Assembly: GCA_964370005.1 (NCBI GenBank)
Contig: CAYJGR010000001.1
Location: forward strand, 27,342 to 91,341
Direction of reading: 5' to 3'
Length of the DNA stretch: 64,000 bases
Source of the DNA: Heteroruminococcus sp964370005
GTDB lineage: Bacteria > Bacillota > Clostridia > Oscillospirales > Ruminococcaceae
Within the stretch, counting starts at the first letter, position 1, and each line of letters starts with the position of its first letter. Below, piece by piece: positions 24,466 to 32,656 of this stretch. The notes under the pieces are model-generated. The model ran no database searches. It saw nothing but the letters and a program-made list of their open reading frames with translations, and was not told the origin of the DNA. Both the position numbers and the translations under genes were made by a program.

Positions 24466-26520
24466 ATGAAAAAAGTACTAATAATTCTGTTAGTGGTCAG
24501 TGTAGCGATTGTATTTTCCTTTGCGGCTTGCTCTATTTTAGGGTTTATGCTGTTTGGTGATGATACGTCGTATGAAGATTCTGATTATGCTGAAGATAAT
24601 GATAGCGATCAGGCTGTTGCCAACGAATATCTAAACGTCGAACATGTCCCCCACGAGGACACAGGCACCGATTGGGTTATGTATTGGTATCTCTGTGGCA
24701 GTGACCTTGAGTCTTATAATGGCTCGGCCACCGAGGATCTTTTTGAAATGATGGAAACACCCCTGCCCGAGGGAGTACAGGTCATCATTCAAACCGGTGG
24801 TGCTTATGAGTGGCAAAATGATTTTGTAGACCCCAACTACACCGAACGCTACATATATGACAGCGAGGGTATGAGACTTATCGAGCAACTTCCCGTTGCC
24901 AACATGGGCGATCCCAACACATTGGCCGATTTTCTCTCTTTTGCCGAGACAAATTACCCGGGCGATCGCACCATGCTCAACTTCTGGAACCATGGCGGTG
25001 GCTCGGTTTACGGTGCAGCATTTGATGAGCTGTATGACAATGACGCCTTGACTCTTGATGAGATGTATGCGGTTTTAGCGGATGTCTACGGCACCGAGGT
25101 CGAGTATGCCCCGCTGGACATCGTCGGCTTTGACACCTGCCTTATGGCTACACTGTCGACTGCCTATACCTTCTCGGATCACGCAAGCTACCTTGTGGCT
25201 TCCCAAGAACTTGAACCCGGCAACGGTTGGTACTACACAGGCATTATGGATGCCTTGGCCGATAATCCCACCATCAGCCCTGTGGAGCTTTCGGTCGCCA
25301 TCTGTGATACCTATGTTACAGGTTGTGAATACTGGGGCACCCATGAGGATATCACCCTATCGGTCACCGATCTTTCTAAGCTCAACCCGCTCATTGAGGC
25401 CTATGATGCCTACGGCGCCGATATGATGAGTTACGCACTGGAAGACCCCTCAATATTTACACGTTACGCACAAAATGCACAGCGTGTTGAGAACTACGGT
25501 GGCAACTCCCGTGAACAGGGCTTTTACAACATGGTGGATCTGGGGCAGATGGTGTTGAGCGTGAGCGATCTTTTCCCCACAACCTCACAAGCCGTGCTTG
25601 ATGCGCTTGATGATGCCGTAGTCTATACCATTGACAGTATCTACCGCCCCGACGGAATGGGACTCTCGACCTTCTATCATTACGACAATGACGTGGATCA
25701 TCTCATGTCATTTACAGAGATAAACCCCGTCACCTCGCTAAACCACCTCTATGTTTACGGCCTGACGGGCTATGTGGACGATAGCGGGCTGCAATACATC
25801 GAGGAGGCACTGGACTACACCGCCGAGCCCCCCGAACTTCCAACAATCGAAACTGTCGGTGGTGATTGGGAGAATGCTCCTCTGACTATAAATGATGATG
25901 GTAATGCTGTACTTAATCTTGGCCCCGAGGCCTACGATGCTCTGACCTCCATCGCTTTTGAGCTTTATTACACCCCCGGCGATGAAGATTTGCTCCTATC
26001 ATTGGGCACGGATAATGACCTTGATGCCGACTGGGAAAACGGCGTGTTTATGGATAACTTTAGGGGTGTGTGGGGTTATCTCGATGGAGCACTGTGCTAT
26101 ATGGAACTTGTAGCCGAGGGCGATAATTACAACGAATACGCCATACCCATTATACTCAATGGTGAGGAATATACCTTGTCTGTCATATATGACTTTGATA
26201 TAGGCGAGTATATCATTATGGGTGCAAGAAAGCCTATATCCGAAGAGGGTGCGGCCGATAAAAACATGGTGGAGCTCGTACCCGGCGATGTTATCGAGAC
26301 CATACACTACGCCACCGATATCGAGTCGGATGCCGACTTTATGCAGGTGACCGTTGATACCATCACGGTCACCGAGAGCACCGCCTTCACCGAGGAATGG
26401 TTGCCCGATGGTTTTTACCTGTTCATGTTCCGCATGGAGGACAGCCAAGGCAATTATGTTTACTCGGATGTAGCAACATTTGAATCGCTCGATGGCGAAC
26501 TGTTTACCTATTACGAATAA
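24466..26520 (+). CDS. Clostripain-like cysteine protease (C11 family), membrane or lipid anchored
   Basis: 684 residues with an N-terminal hydrophobic segment ending in FAAC, a possible lipobox, followed by an acidic linker (~residues 28-55). The protease domain shows WVMYWYLCGSDLES, the catalytic His in NFWNHGGGS and the catalytic Cys in GFDTCLMATLS, the dyad order of clostripain/gingipain-type CD-clan enzymes. After ~residue 440 comes a beta-rich region of unknown role. C11 enzymes cleave after basic residues and often self-process. The gene starts 32 bases after metG with its own GGGAG site and ends at a strong terminator (26544-26582). Family assignment is firm; target proteins cannot be inferred. 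Confidence 0.88.
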   Translation: MKKVLIILLVVSVAIVFSFAACSILGFMLFGDDTSYEDSDYAEDNDSDQAVANEYLNVEHVPHEDTGTDWVMYWYLCGSDLESYNGSATEDLFEMMETPLPEGVQVIIQTGGAYEWQNDFVDPNYTERYIYDSEGMRLIEQLPVANMGDPNTLADFLSFAETNYPGDRTMLNFWNHGGGSVYGAAFDELYDNDALTLDEMYAVLADVYGTEVEYAPLDIVGFDTCLMATLSTAYTFSDHASYLVASQELEPGNGWYYTGIMDALADNPTISPVELSVAICDTYVTGCEYWGTHEDITLSVTDLSKLNPLIEAYDAYGADMMSYALEDPSIFTRYAQNAQRVENYGGNSREQGFYNMVDLGQMVLSVSDLFPTTSQAVLDALDDAVVYTIDSIYRPDGMGLSTFYHYDNDVDHLMSFTEINPVTSLNHLYVYGLTGYVDDSGLQYIEEALDYTAEPPELPTIETVGGDWENAPLTINDDGNAVLNLGPEAYDALTSIAFELYYTPGDEDLLLSLGTDNDLDADWENGVFMDNFRGVWGYLDGALCYMELVAEGDNYNEYAIPIILNGEEYTLSVIYDFDIGEYIIMGARKPISEEGAADKNMVELVPGDVIETIHYATDIESDADFMQVTVDTITVTESTAFTEEWLPDGFYLFMFRMEDSQGNYVYSDVATFESLDGELFTYYE

Positions 26521-26543
26521 GAAGCACTTGACCGAAAAGACAC

Positions 26544-26586
26544 AGGGCACGGTAGCATTAAACTGCACCGTGCCCTTCGCTTTTTT
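26544..26586 (+). terminator. Rho-independent terminator after the C11 protease
   Basis: AGGGCACGGT (26544-26553) pairs with ACCGTGCCCT (26567-26576), followed by TCGCTTTTTTAT. A classical intrinsic terminator. Confidence 0.9.
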
Positions 26587-26712
26587 ATAAATATGTAAAA
26601 ACATGGAATAATTTATCAAAAATGTTCATACTTATTTAATATTAAAATTGGGGATGTTGTCCCATTTTTTGCGGTTGCAATCTCAATATCGCCAAAATCA
26701 GACAAATTGCAG

Positions 26713-26741
26713 TTGCCTTTTTTGATGTATTGTAGTATAAT
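26713..26741 (+). promoter_or_regulatory. Promoter of the nine-gene polysaccharide/CotH operon
   Basis: TTGCCT (26713-26718) and TATAAT (26736-26741) with a 17-base spacer. No internal terminator hairpin was seen from here to 39295, so it may drive all nine genes. Confidence 0.65.
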
Positions 26742-26824
26742 AAGTTACAATTAGTAAAATTGCCTGTAGTATATACAAATTACATTTGTACGACATGGGA
26801 ATTATGAAGGGGTTGTTTATAAGT

Positions 26825-28750
26825 ATGCAAAATCGTAATGGCTATGCATGGCTTAGTGCTCGAAAAAAACTTTTATTTGCTTTTGCACTCACATTTCTCG
26901 CTCTGGCCATGATGTTGCAAGGTTGTTCCGGCGGGGAAACCTCCGGCGATGGGGCGCCATCCACACCGCAATACTCCATGCATGAGGAGCAAGCACCAGA
27001 GGTCGTTGAACAAGGCGCACAGCTGCCCGCTCTCTTTACATCAGACACCGCTGTTTGGCGATTTTTAAGCGGTAGTTCTGCCGTGTCGGCACTCGCTGAC
27101 CCTGCGCGCACCTGGACAAGTATCGATTACAGCGATGTAAACTGGGGACGTGGTGTCGGCAGTTTTGGTGCTAAGGACGGTGGCCTGGGTGAGCTTTCGG
27201 GCGGTTATCTGCCCGAAACACTACTCCCCCAATACGACAGCACGGGCAATAGTTACCCCGTTTATCTGCTGAGAACCGGATTTGCAATTGATACCGCCGA
27301 ACAAATAGGCAGTCTGCTTGCAAATGTTACATATGATGATGCCGTAATTATATATATGAACGAAATGGAAGTTTTTCGTGGCAACGTGCCGACAGATGGT
27401 TATGCCTCGGCCGATGCCTACGGTTCGTATGAGGGTGCGGGCAGTCCAATAAATGCCACATTCGAAATACCCGCCCACATGATATACCCCGGCGAAAACG
27501 TCATTGCGGTGGAACTGCACCAAGATGACCCCTCAAGCTCGGATGTGTTTTTTGAGTTTTCATCGCTCATCCCCATAACCCCTCAAATTACCAGTGTAAA
27601 TGTGGGTGTAGGCGGTGATGAGAGCAGTGTATCGATGTCTTGGGTCGGTACAAATGCTCAAACCGTCAACTCCTATGTAGAGCTTATTCCCTCAACTTCT
27701 TCGACGGCAACACCTGTCACATATGAGGCGCATCTCGCCGAGCAGGCCTCGAGTGGCTATACCTATCGTGCCGATTTGACCGACCTTGCCCCCGATACAT
27801 TGTACAGCTACACAATACACAGCGCCGGAATGCAAAAAACAGGCCTGTTCAGAACAGGCAACCCGCTGGGTGGTGTCTCGGTCATGCTGATTGGCGACCC
27901 GCAGTTCGGCTCGGGCGACCTATCATTTGATGATGCATCCTCCAATATGCTTGACGGCATACTCGCCATAGAGTATAATACAGACTTTGCGGCGGTGCTC
28001 GGTGATATATCTACCGACCCTTACGACGCGACAGCTTATGCCGCCTATTTTGACGTTATGGAAAGCTCACATCTTACCAGTAGTGTGATATACGGCAACC
28101 ACGATATAGAAACCACCCTATTATCCGACGGTATCTATATGCCCAATATGACGCAATACTCCGCTACCTCCACCGAGGGCAGTATGAGTGGCAACTACTG
28201 GTATAAATACGGTGATATCCTCTTTATGGCACTCAACTCCAACAGCACCGATGTTGTGGGACACGAGACCTTCTTAAACGAGGCCATCACTCAGTACACA
28301 TCACTGTACGGCGAGCCGTCTTTCATAGTGGTGCTTATGCATCATTCGATGTTTAGCAGCAGTATCCATTATTATGAGGATGTGGTTGTTGCACTTCGCG
28401 CCTATATGCCGAGTGTATTTTCGGCGCTTGATATTGACTTGGTGTTATCGGGTCATGAGCACATCTTCTCCCGCAGTTATTTGATGCAGGGTAACACACC
28501 CGTTCCCTACTCCGTCACATCGACAGGTGTGCAGAAATCTGTCGGCCAAACCCTATACATAACCGCAGGCAGTTCGACAGGCTCTAAATATTATGATTTA
28601 AGTGACGATGCGCAGGGACAGACCGCTGCCGCTTTGCAGTTATATCAACCTGTGCTCACTCGAGCCGACTTTGACGATAACTCGGTCATGCTCACCACCT
28701 ACAGTTCCTTAACAGGCGAAATTGTCGATCAATTTACCTTGACAAAATAA
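26825..28750 (+). CDS. Lipoprotein metallophosphoesterase, purple-acid-phosphatase-like
   Basis: About 641 residues. The N-terminus has a basic head, a hydrophobic stretch and LQGC, a good lipobox. A fibronectin-like N-terminal part (~residues 260-345: SVSMSWVGTNAQTVNSYVEL, TLYSYTIHSAG) precedes the phosphoesterase domain, as in purple acid phosphatases. Metal ligands are visible: GDPQF, VLGDIS, YGNHDIE, MHHSMF and LSGHEHIFSRS. It would act outside the membrane on a phosphate monoester or diester. The frame opens at 26786 but the AAGGGG box fits ATG 26825 (ATG 26804 is the alternative). First gene of the operon. Confidence 0.88.
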   Translation: MQNRNGYAWLSARKKLLFAFALTFLALAMMLQGCSGGETSGDGAPSTPQYSMHEEQAPEVVEQGAQLPALFTSDTAVWRFLSGSSAVSALADPARTWTSIDYSDVNWGRGVGSFGAKDGGLGELSGGYLPETLLPQYDSTGNSYPVYLLRTGFAIDTAEQIGSLLANVTYDDAVIIYMNEMEVFRGNVPTDGYASADAYGSYEGAGSPINATFEIPAHMIYPGENVIAVELHQDDPSSSDVFFEFSSLIPITPQITSVNVGVGGDESSVSMSWVGTNAQTVNSYVELIPSTSSTATPVTYEAHLAEQASSGYTYRADLTDLAPDTLYSYTIHSAGMQKTGLFRTGNPLGGVSVMLIGDPQFGSGDLSFDDASSNMLDGILAIEYNTDFAAVLGDISTDPYDATAYAAYFDVMESSHLTSSVIYGNHDIETTLLSDGIYMPNMTQYSATSTEGSMSGNYWYKYGDILFMALNSNSTDVVGHETFLNEAITQYTSLYGEPSFIVVLMHHSMFSSSIHYYEDVVVALRAYMPSVFSALDIDLVLSGHEHIFSRSYLMQGNTPVPYSVTSTGVQKSVGQTLYITAGSSTGSKYYDLSDDAQGQTAAALQLYQPVLTRADFDDNSVMLTTYSSLTGEIVDQFTLTK

Positions 28751-28763
28751 AAGGAGCATAATA

Positions 28764-29693
28764 ATGTCGAAAAGTGCAGTAGCAATCATTGTCTCTTTGT
28801 GTGCCGTGATAATTGCCTTGGTGATACTGCTTGTGGTGGTGATAACGGGTGGACAAATCATGCCCACCCAGCCCGATACAACAACACCATCCCAAGAGAT
28901 AATCCCCACCGAGCCCGACCCAAGGGTATTTGATTACTCGCTCTTCTCATGGAATTGGGAGTCCACCACCCCCGAGGAGCGTGACGAGCTTGTTTCTACC
29001 ATGAACAAGCACGACATCGGCACATTGTACCAGTGGCTAAGCAGCAGCGCCACCGACGAACAGTACACCGAGTTTACCGATTTTATGACTGAGCAGGAAC
29101 TCGAGGTCTACGCCCTCATAGGTGACCCCTCATGGGCAAAGAGTAAAAATCTTGATTATATGATAGACACTATCGACCGTGCGGCGACCATAGGCGGCAT
29201 ACAGGGTATAGTTATAGATGTAGAGCCTTATGTACTTGATGAATATGACGAGGATAATCGGGATTTGATGGAGCAGTTTGCCGAAAATATGAACACGGCC
29301 TACCTCCACGCCAAAGAGCTTGGCTTTGAGGTGGTAATCTGCATATGGGCGCATTGGGATGACGACCCCGTACTCGAGGAAATTATACGAGATTCCTGCG
29401 ACGAGGTATGCGTGATGAATTATTACGCCAACGACGAATTTGACACCATCGAGCAGGAAGCCATATATGCCGATCAGTACGACAAAATGCTCATAAATGC
29501 CTCGGAACTGCAGCCCACAGGTGACCACGATATCTCTGACAAAAACACATATTACTCACTCGGCATACCGGCCATGCAGGAGGCTTGGGCATATCTTGCC
29601 GACCAGCTTGCCACAGAGCATGACATTTGGAACATTGAGTTTTCTTATCACAACTATGAATATCTAAAAGAGTTTTCAATGGAGGAGGACTGA
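28764..29693 (+). CDS. Membrane-anchored TIM-barrel-like protein, probable glycoside-hydrolase fold
   Basis: 309 residues with an uncleaved N-terminal helix (VAIIVSLCAVIIALVILLVV) and a short T/P-rich linker. The body has the rhythm of a (beta/alpha)8 barrel: VFDYSLFSWNW, ALIGDPSWA, IQGIVIDVEPYVLDE, EVVICIWAHWDDD, EVCVMNYYAND and an AMQEAW end strand. Acidic residues at strand ends (DVEP, HWDDD) resemble glycoside hydrolase active sites, but no family can be named. RBS AAAGGAG; 13 bases after the phosphoesterase. In this operon it may trim or guide the polysaccharide product. Confidence 0.6.
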   Translation: MSKSAVAIIVSLCAVIIALVILLVVVITGGQIMPTQPDTTTPSQEIIPTEPDPRVFDYSLFSWNWESTTPEERDELVSTMNKHDIGTLYQWLSSSATDEQYTEFTDFMTEQELEVYALIGDPSWAKSKNLDYMIDTIDRAATIGGIQGIVIDVEPYVLDEYDEDNRDLMEQFAENMNTAYLHAKELGFEVVICIWAHWDDDPVLEEIIRDSCDEVCVMNYYANDEFDTIEQEAIYADQYDKMLINASELQPTGDHDISDKNTYYSLGIPAMQEAWAYLADQLATEHDIWNIEFSYHNYEYLKEFSMEED

Positions 29694-29701
29694 CACACAA
29701 T

Positions 29702-30376
29702 ATGCTACAGGTTTTGCGCCGAGAAATAAAATACTCGCTGACCGTGCCGCAATATTATCATCTTGCGCACAAGTTCTCAAAACTGCTCCACGAGGACTCA
29801 CACAACGGTGACAACGGCTATATGATACGTTCACTTTACTTTGACACCCTCAATGACGATGACTTTTTCGAGAAGGAATACGGCCTTGATTTGCGCCGCA
29901 AGATACGTTTTAGGTGCTACAGCCCAAATGCCAAAAAGGTGCTGCTTGAGATGAAACAAAAACAGGGCAACCAACAGCGTAAGCGCTCATATTCACTTAG
30001 CAGCGAGGAAGTAATGCAGTGTATACATGGCGATTATAGCTCTCTACTTCGCCACAACACACCCTTTACGGTCGAATGTTTCGGACTTATGAGCCGTCAG
30101 TTTTATAGGCCAAAGGCCGTAATTGAGTACCATCGAAAAGCCTTTGTCGCCAAGGAAAACAACATCCGCATCACATTTGACCGTGATGTACGAGCCTCCC
30201 AGAGTTGTGAGCAGTTTTTCTCGGATAAATTGCCTCTCAAGCTCGCCATGGATCCCTCCATGGTGGTCATGGAGGTAAAATACGATGGCTTTCTACTTAG
30301 TTATATTAAAAATTTGATAAAAGAGGCCGATGCCAGCCCATTGTCGGCAGGCAAATACAGTGCCGGTAGATTTTAA
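29702..30376 (+). CDS. VTC-domain polyphosphate polymerase-like protein
   Basis: 224 residues covering one VTC domain, the tunnel enzyme fold that makes polyphosphate from ATP in yeast Vtc4. Basic and acidic tunnel residues are present in order: RREIKYSL, MIRSLYFDT, RRKIRFRCY, VLLEMKQKQ, KAVIEYHRKAF, IRITFDRDV and a metal-binding Glu in VMEVKYDG. It is cytosolic by sequence (no signal or helix). It begins eight bases after the previous stop, 18 bases before a DUF4956 gene; VTC and DUF4956 genes are a recurrent pair in bacteria. Polyphosphate or polyphosphate-like synthesis is inferred, not shown. Confidence 0.88.
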   Translation: MLQVLRREIKYSLTVPQYYHLAHKFSKLLHEDSHNGDNGYMIRSLYFDTLNDDDFFEKEYGLDLRRKIRFRCYSPNAKKVLLEMKQKQGNQQRKRSYSLSSEEVMQCIHGDYSSLLRHNTPFTVECFGLMSRQFYRPKAVIEYHRKAFVAKENNIRITFDRDVRASQSCEQFFSDKLPLKLAMDPSMVVMEVKYDGFLLSYIKNLIKEADASPLSAGKYSAGRF

Positions 30377-30394
30377 GAAGGGGAGAACAAAACA

Positions 30395-31072
30395 ATGCAA
30401 CAGCTTTTAGAGACAATTTTTCAGGAAATCGGTTCGCTTACAATCGAGGAAATAGGCATCCGTATCACGGTGGCCACAGGTCTTGGCCTGCTCATTTCGC
30501 TCTCATACCGCTTAGCACATGCCGGTGCGGTCTACAGCCGTAAATTCAATGTCACATTGCTTGTCTTGACCGTGCTGACAGGCACCGTTATGATGGTTAT
30601 CGGCAACAACCTTGCACTCTCACTGGGCATGGTGGGCGCCTTGTCCATTGTGCGTTTCCGTACCGCTATAAAAGATTCACGCGACACGGCCTACATATTT
30701 TGGACAATCATCGTGGGTATTTGCTGTGGTGCGGGTGACTTTACCATTGCGGGTATCGGCAGTGGCGTGGTGTTTATACTTCTGCTCATATTCGGCGCTA
30801 TTAAAAACGATGACAGAATGCTACTTATAGTGCGTTCCACCCGCATGGCCTCCACAAGGGTGGAAGCTATCATTTATTCCATGCTTGGCAAGGACGCCCG
30901 CCTGCGTGTCAAAAACACCACCGAAGAAACCGTCGAGGTTATATATGAGATTTCAAGCAGTGTGCTGGCTCGTGCCGAGAAAAATGACATGACCATCACA
31001 GATAAAATCTATGAGCTTGAGGGTATCGATTACCTCAATATCGTACTGCAAAATGACGAAATCGGTAGCTAA
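30395..31072 (+). CDS. DUF4956 membrane protein
   Basis: 225 residues with four membrane helices in the first ~150 residues (segments ITVATGLGLLISLSYRL, NVTLLVLTVLTGTVMMVIG, FWTIIVGICCGAGDF and GVVFILLLIFGAI) and a soluble C-terminal domain. The conserved cytoplasmic-loop block SLGMVGALSIVRFRTAIKDSRDT is the DUF4956 hallmark. These proteins are repeatedly found next to VTC-domain genes, as here, and may export or accept the VTC product. Start ATG 30395 follows AAGGGGAG. Confidence 0.9.
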   Translation: MQQLLETIFQEIGSLTIEEIGIRITVATGLGLLISLSYRLAHAGAVYSRKFNVTLLVLTVLTGTVMMVIGNNLALSLGMVGALSIVRFRTAIKDSRDTAYIFWTIIVGICCGAGDFTIAGIGSGVVFILLLIFGAIKNDDRMLLIVRSTRMASTRVEAIIYSMLGKDARLRVKNTTEETVEVIYEISSSVLARAEKNDMTITDKIYELEGIDYLNIVLQNDEIGS

Positions 31073-31120
31073 ATTTTACCGACACAACCACACCATCGCC
31101 ATGAAAGGGGGGGCACTTTG

Positions 31121-32629
31121 ATGAATAAAAGAATACCGATAACGATACTTGTGGTGCTCGTATCGCTTTTTGCGGCGGTGGGCAGTGGGTATGCCGAGGT
31201 GCTTGAAGAGATGGCAGGGCGTAATGACATCGGCAGATACTATCAGCATCTCGAAATTGATGTGGATGAAGATACCTATGTCGAGGGCGAGTTTAATTCA
31301 AAACTGCCTATCGTCTCTATAGATACCCGTGGGCAGGTTATACCCGGTGTGCCGGTTGTAAATGATGATAATGTTCGTATCGCCTACACCCTCAACAGCG
31401 ATGGCGAAAGCAACATCCCCGCCGGTATAAAAATATATGACAATGAGGATGAATACAACCAACTCAGTGATGAGCCCGATATAGAAAGTGAAATTGAATT
31501 TCGTATCCGTGGCAACTCCTCGCGCTATTTCGATAAAAATAGCTACAAAATCAATTTTGTTGATGATCAAAGACTGGAACAAAGTGTCAATGTTATGGGC
31601 ATGGGTGGTCACGATGAATGGGCACTCTATGGACCTTTTCTTGATAAAACCATGTTGCGCAACTATGTTTTCCTCAATCTCTACGGCGAAATCCATCCCG
31701 AAACCCCCGAAATGCGCTACTGTGAAGTATATATCGACGGTGAGTATCGTGGGCTCTATATCATGATGGAAACCGTGGCGGTGGACGAGGATAGGCTCGA
31801 CCTCACCCCCTATAGTACACGCAGTGATATCACAAGCTATGTATTGGAGGTAGACCAAGTATATAGACCACAGGCCATATCCACCTTTACAAAATATGCT
31901 CATATATTCGAAGATGCAACCGCACTGAATATCGTCTACCCCGCCCAGAAAAATATAACCCCCGAATTTACAGATTTTATCATCGCCGATTACAGTGAGT
32001 TTGAAAAAGCACTATACTCTTACGACTACGATGACCCCGAAAGAGGATATCGTGCCTATATAGATGTGGATTCATTTGTGGATTATTACATTATAAATGA
32101 GTTCTTAGCTATAAATGATATGGCAAGCTACTCCACCCATTTTTATAAAGATATGGGTGGCAAAATCACCATCGGCCCCGCTTGGGATTACAACAATGCC
32201 GCCAACCTATATATACGTGAGATTGCAGGCAGTGATGGCACAGGTTACCTATATCATGACCGCATGTGGTTTGGTATGCTTATGCGAGATGAATATTTTG
32301 CCGAAAAGGTTATAGCACGTTACAAAGAACTGCGAGAAACCGGCATACTCAACGAGGACAGAATGTTTGCCCTTATTGACGATAGTGCCGAGTTCTTCGA
32401 GGTGGAAATTGCCCGCAACTTTGAGGTGTGGGGTTACTCTTTTGATTCCTCAAGGCTTAATAGTCACAACAAATTACAACCCGAAGAACGCAACCCCGCA
32501 AGCTACGATGAGGCCGTGGCACAGCTCAAAGAGTTTATCACCGCCCGTGGCACATGGCTGGATGAGAATATCGATGCCCTGCGTCAATACTGCTCACCCT
32601 CCAAGGTCAAAGCTTATAACTACTATTAA
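31121..32629 (+). CDS. cotH: Secreted CotH-family protein kinase
   Basis: 502 residues with a signal peptide ending in GYA. The CotH domain is clear: EIEFRIRGNSSRYFDKNSYKI (nucleotide/lysine region), GHDEWALYGPFLDKTMLRNY, YCEVYIDGEYRGLYIMMETV, FVDYYIINEFLAINDM and the metal-site GPAWDYNNA (usually GPxWDFDxA). CotH proteins are atypical kinases that phosphorylate secreted or coat proteins on serine. Here the gene is not in a spore coat locus but after VTC and DUF4956, so its substrate may be a surface or matrix protein. TTG 31118 is in frame, but ATG 31121 fits the AAAGGGGGGG site. Confidence 0.9.
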   Translation: MNKRIPITILVVLVSLFAAVGSGYAEVLEEMAGRNDIGRYYQHLEIDVDEDTYVEGEFNSKLPIVSIDTRGQVIPGVPVVNDDNVRIAYTLNSDGESNIPAGIKIYDNEDEYNQLSDEPDIESEIEFRIRGNSSRYFDKNSYKINFVDDQRLEQSVNVMGMGGHDEWALYGPFLDKTMLRNYVFLNLYGEIHPETPEMRYCEVYIDGEYRGLYIMMETVAVDEDRLDLTPYSTRSDITSYVLEVDQVYRPQAISTFTKYAHIFEDATALNIVYPAQKNITPEFTDFIIADYSEFEKALYSYDYDDPERGYRAYIDVDSFVDYYIINEFLAINDMASYSTHFYKDMGGKITIGPAWDYNNAANLYIREIAGSDGTGYLYHDRMWFGMLMRDEYFAEKVIARYKELRETGILNEDRMFALIDDSAEFFEVEIARNFEVWGYSFDSSRLNSHNKLQPEERNPASYDEAVAQLKEFITARGTWLDENIDALRQYCSPSKVKAYNYY

Positions 32630-32656
32630 CGATAACCACCAAGGGAATGATGTGGC

